7,679 bases of DNA from the NCBI GenBank assembly GCA_015494185.1, contig WGBT01000199.1:1-7679 (forward strand), given 5' to 3'. This DNA comes from Hyphomicrobiales bacterium (lineage in GTDB: Bacteria; Pseudomonadota; Alphaproteobacteria; Rhizobiales; S144-35). Both the position numbers and the translations under genes were made by a program. Shown here piece after piece: positions 5,854-7,679 of this stretch; the stretch's first letter is position 1; every line of letters begins with the position of its first letter. Under the pieces are notes generated by a model. It did no database searches. It was not told the DNA's origin and worked only from the letters and a program-made list of their open reading frames with translations.

Positions 5854-6752
5854 TAGGCAACTTCCTCCACCTTGCAAATGCGAAACCACCCCTGCCCAAC
5901 GGTTTCATTACCGCCAACGCGCAGATAAGGATGTTTGCCAAACAGGTCATTATAAGCATTCGCCACAGTGCCCTTGCCATTGCGGTCGAGAATGACCAGT
6001 GTCATGACCGTATCAGGCGGCAGGGTTTCCTCATACCACAGAGCCTGGCTGATCTTGGTGCCATCCTCCAGACTGTTATGCGCGGCCACAGGCAAAGCAT
6101 TACGGGCGAACCAAGAAAAATCCTCATCGGAAACAATCGCAAGCTGGTCTTTTAGACGCTGCTGCCGCGCCGCCTCATTGGCAATGGTTGAACCAAGCAG
6201 GTCCAGGAGCTCCTGCGGAGGCGGGCCAGCAACTTCGAACAAACGTTCTTCAAGATAAATCTTTTCACCTTCCCCGCCCTGGCTTAGAATTTTGTAGCTT
6301 CCTTGTGGGCCGAGCGCATCCCAGTCAACCGGTACCGGATTGCCCAGACCAAGCCGCGCCCGGTCGCGCCCGAAACGTTCGATGAGATAAGGACAGGTCA
6401 GCCATTTGTAAAAGCCTGTAAGCGAGCGCACCGGCAACAACAACAAACGGATGTCGCCAACCAGAATTTCCCCAGCCCCACCGCCTGCGGCATTTTCATC
6501 AGATGAGGCGCCAAACCAGCGATTGGCCTTTGCCTGGCATTGAGGGCTTGTCTCGCATGCTTCACGCAAAGCCCCCTTGACGCCAGCGCCTGGCACATGC
6601 GGCAAATCGGTGCCCCCCTCACGTGCCACGGGCAGATCAATGGCCCCATCGGCCTGACCAATACCGACATGAATGGCGGTTTCGGCCAACAGCCCCAGCA
6701 GCATCCCGCTGACCATCCCCGTTCCGTTTTCGCTCATTTGCATCCCTTTCAT
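5853..6752 (-). CDS. cmr4: Type III-B CRISPR backbone RAMP nuclease Cmr4
   Basis: Cmr4 polymerises along the crRNA as the backbone of the Cmr complex and cuts bound target RNA at 6-nt intervals. From the ATG at 6752 it has 299 residues, the normal size. Seen: LLAETAIHVGIG (21-32); GAIDLPVARE (36-45), which holds the aspartate (Asp39) corresponding to the catalytic Asp of this family; the RAMP segment DLPHVPGAGVKGALRE (49-64); LLLLPVRSLTGFYKWLTCP (103-121); and a C-terminal Gly-rich loop YLRVGGNETVGQGWF (276-290). The ATG at 6752 overlaps the cmr3 stop as ATGA, but its AGGAG is only two bases away. ATGs at 6743 and 6737 are alternatives; 6737 has AAAGGG six bases upstream. The frame is open further upstream inside cmr3, but that part is not Cmr4-like. 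Confidence 0.95.
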   Translation of the reverse strand: MKGMQMSENGTGMVSGMLLGLLAETAIHVGIGQADGAIDLPVAREGGTDLPHVPGAGVKGALREACETSPQCQAKANRWFGASSDENAAGGGAGEILVGDIRLLLLPVRSLTGFYKWLTCPYLIERFGRDRARLGLGNPVPVDWDALGPQGSYKILSQGGEGEKIYLEERLFEVAGPPPQELLDLLGSTIANEAARQQRLKDQLAIVSDEDFSWFARNALPVAAHNSLEDGTKISQALWYEETLPPDTVMTLVILDRNGKGTVANAYNDLFGKHPYLRVGGNETVGQGWFRICKVEEVA

Positions 6753-7679
6753 CTCTCCTGCCAGCGGCCATAGACGACACCGCCATAACCAAATTCCGTC
6801 GCCTGCCCCAGTGCAGGGGGCAGATCGGCAAGGTTTACATCGCTGCTGTTGGCTTTGATGAACCAGATGCTGCCTGCGGGAAGATGCGGTTTCAGCGCCT
6901 GTGGGCCGAATTTGGCAAAGCTTGACCACCCTCCAATCATCTGTGGTTTGCCCACACAGGCGCTGACAATGCTTCCCGGCAAGCCTTCAAGCCTGCCGCC
7001 AGGTGTGCGCCAGCCATCGTCTGTGGGCAATAGAGGAGACAGCAAAGTGACGGTATAACGCAGCTCCGCCCCCTCGGATGGAAGCTCAACTTCGGGCAAG
7101 GTCGGCATATCCTGGGCAATATCGAGCCAGGCAAACCGGTGCTCCCCACCAAAGGGACGGACGGCGGCGGGCTCCCACTCCTCCGCTCCCGAATAACCGG
7201 CACACAGCCGTATTTCTCTCGAATGTGAGCTGAGCCCAGTGCCGGGCCGGCGATGCACCGTCATATAGAGCATGCCTTGCTCGACCTGGCGTGTTCCCCG
7301 ATCGCGGCGGATGCCCACCCGGCTTTCACTCGGGGCCAGCGCCGCAAGCCGGCGGAATTCTGTGCTCTTGGGCGTCTTTCCTGCAAGAAAGTCGGCCAAA
7401 CCATCCGCTGTGAGATACCAGCCTTCGGGCGCCTTCCAACCTTCACCTTCGACCTCGGGCAGCAGAACCTGGCCAAGATCACAATGGCGGGGTACCGTGG
7501 GGCTGAGCCGCGCCACATCTGCCACCCTTGTGCCATCCGCAGACAGGCGAACGACTAACCCAAGCGGCGCAGGATAAAGTGGGGTGAGGCTTTTTGTTCC
7601 CATCTCCACCAGCCGCGGCGGCGCAAATCTCAGCTCGCCCAGATCATCGGGCCCATCGCCAAGGACAGACCTAAACACC
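6749..7679 (-). CDS. cmr3: Type III-B CRISPR RAMP protein Cmr3, N-terminus beyond window
   Basis: Cmr3 is the RAMP subunit that pairs with Cas10 (Cmr2) at the foot of the complex and binds the 5' tag of the crRNA. The frame is open to the right edge; about 309 C-terminal residues are visible and the first several dozen, with the usual N-terminal FRDGRPF-like motif, are missing. Seen (numbered from the first visible residue): FAPPRLVEMG (18-27), LTPLYPAPLGLVV (31-43), the motif ESRVGIRRDRGTRQVEQGMLYM (118-139) typical of Cmr3, KPQMIGGWSSF (244-254) followed by LPAGSIWFIKA (266-276), and a terminal Gly-rich segment EFGYGGVVYGRW (295-306). The stop overlaps the cmr4 start. A cas10/cmr2 gene is expected just to the right. 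Confidence 0.92.
   Translation of the reverse strand, partial: VFRSVLGDGPDDLGELRFAPPRLVEMGTKSLTPLYPAPLGLVVRLSADGTRVADVARLSPTVPRHCDLGQVLLPEVEGEGWKAPEGWYLTADGLADFLAGKTPKSTEFRRLAALAPSESRVGIRRDRGTRQVEQGMLYMTVHRRPGTGLSSHSREIRLCAGYSGAEEWEPAAVRPFGGEHRFAWLDIAQDMPTLPEVELPSEGAELRYTVTLLSPLLPTDDGWRTPGGRLEGLPGSIVSACVGKPQMIGGWSSFAKFGPQALKPHLPAGSIWFIKANSSDVNLADLPPALGQATEFGYGGVVYGRWQER

Noticed and set aside
6753..6929. N-terminal extension of Cmr4 by 59 residues
   Set aside because: The extra residues are read out of frame through cmr3 and do not resemble Cmr4; the family N-terminus begins near LLGLLAETAIHVG.

Overview
The window comes from a bacterial chromosome, most likely an alphaproteobacterium. DnaK and DnaJ read like alphaproteobacterial chaperones (for example the DnaK tail DADFEDVDDD and the DnaJ stretch VNIPAGVEDGTRIRLAGEGE). 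The tRNA-His gene has a genomically encoded G-1 opposite C73. This argues against the Rhizobiales/Rhodobacterales/Caulobacterales group, where that pair is typically lost, and suits a Rhodospirillales-like or other early-branching lineage. The placement is an inference from sequence feel, not from a search.

Left part, plus strand (1-2708): the 3' two thirds of dnaK, a 349-bp spacer without a gene, and a complete dnaJ. The spacer is unusually structured. It holds several inverted repeats with overlapping arms, an 11-bp direct repeat, a 19-bp tandem repeat in three copies, and a 9-bp stem just before dnaJ. Middle part (2709-3302): a strong inverted repeat that may end dnaJ transcription, a complete tRNA-His gene on the minus strand, and about 250 bp with no gene but one good extended -10 box.

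Right part, minus strand (3303-7679): an adenylylsulfate kinase (CysC) fused behind a CysN-type third domain but lacking the CysN GTPase domain. Upstream of it, reading leftwards from the right edge, is the end of a type III-B CRISPR effector operon: cmr3 (cut by the window edge), cmr4, cmr5 and cmr6. The four cmr genes overlap by 1 to 4 bases (ATGA, TAATG, ATGA) and are certainly translated as one unit. They encode backbone and cap subunits of the Cmr RNA-targeting complex; Cmr4 keeps the aspartate loop used for target RNA cleavage. Cmr1 and Cas10 (Cmr2) are expected beyond the right edge. No CRISPR array, cas6 or cas1/cas2 is present here. A hairpin followed by a T-rich run (minus strand) after cmr6 probably separates the cmr operon from cysC.

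I see no clearly undescribed system. The most unusual items are the truncated CysN-CysC fusion beside the cmr locus and the structured, repeat-bearing dnaK-dnaJ spacer.
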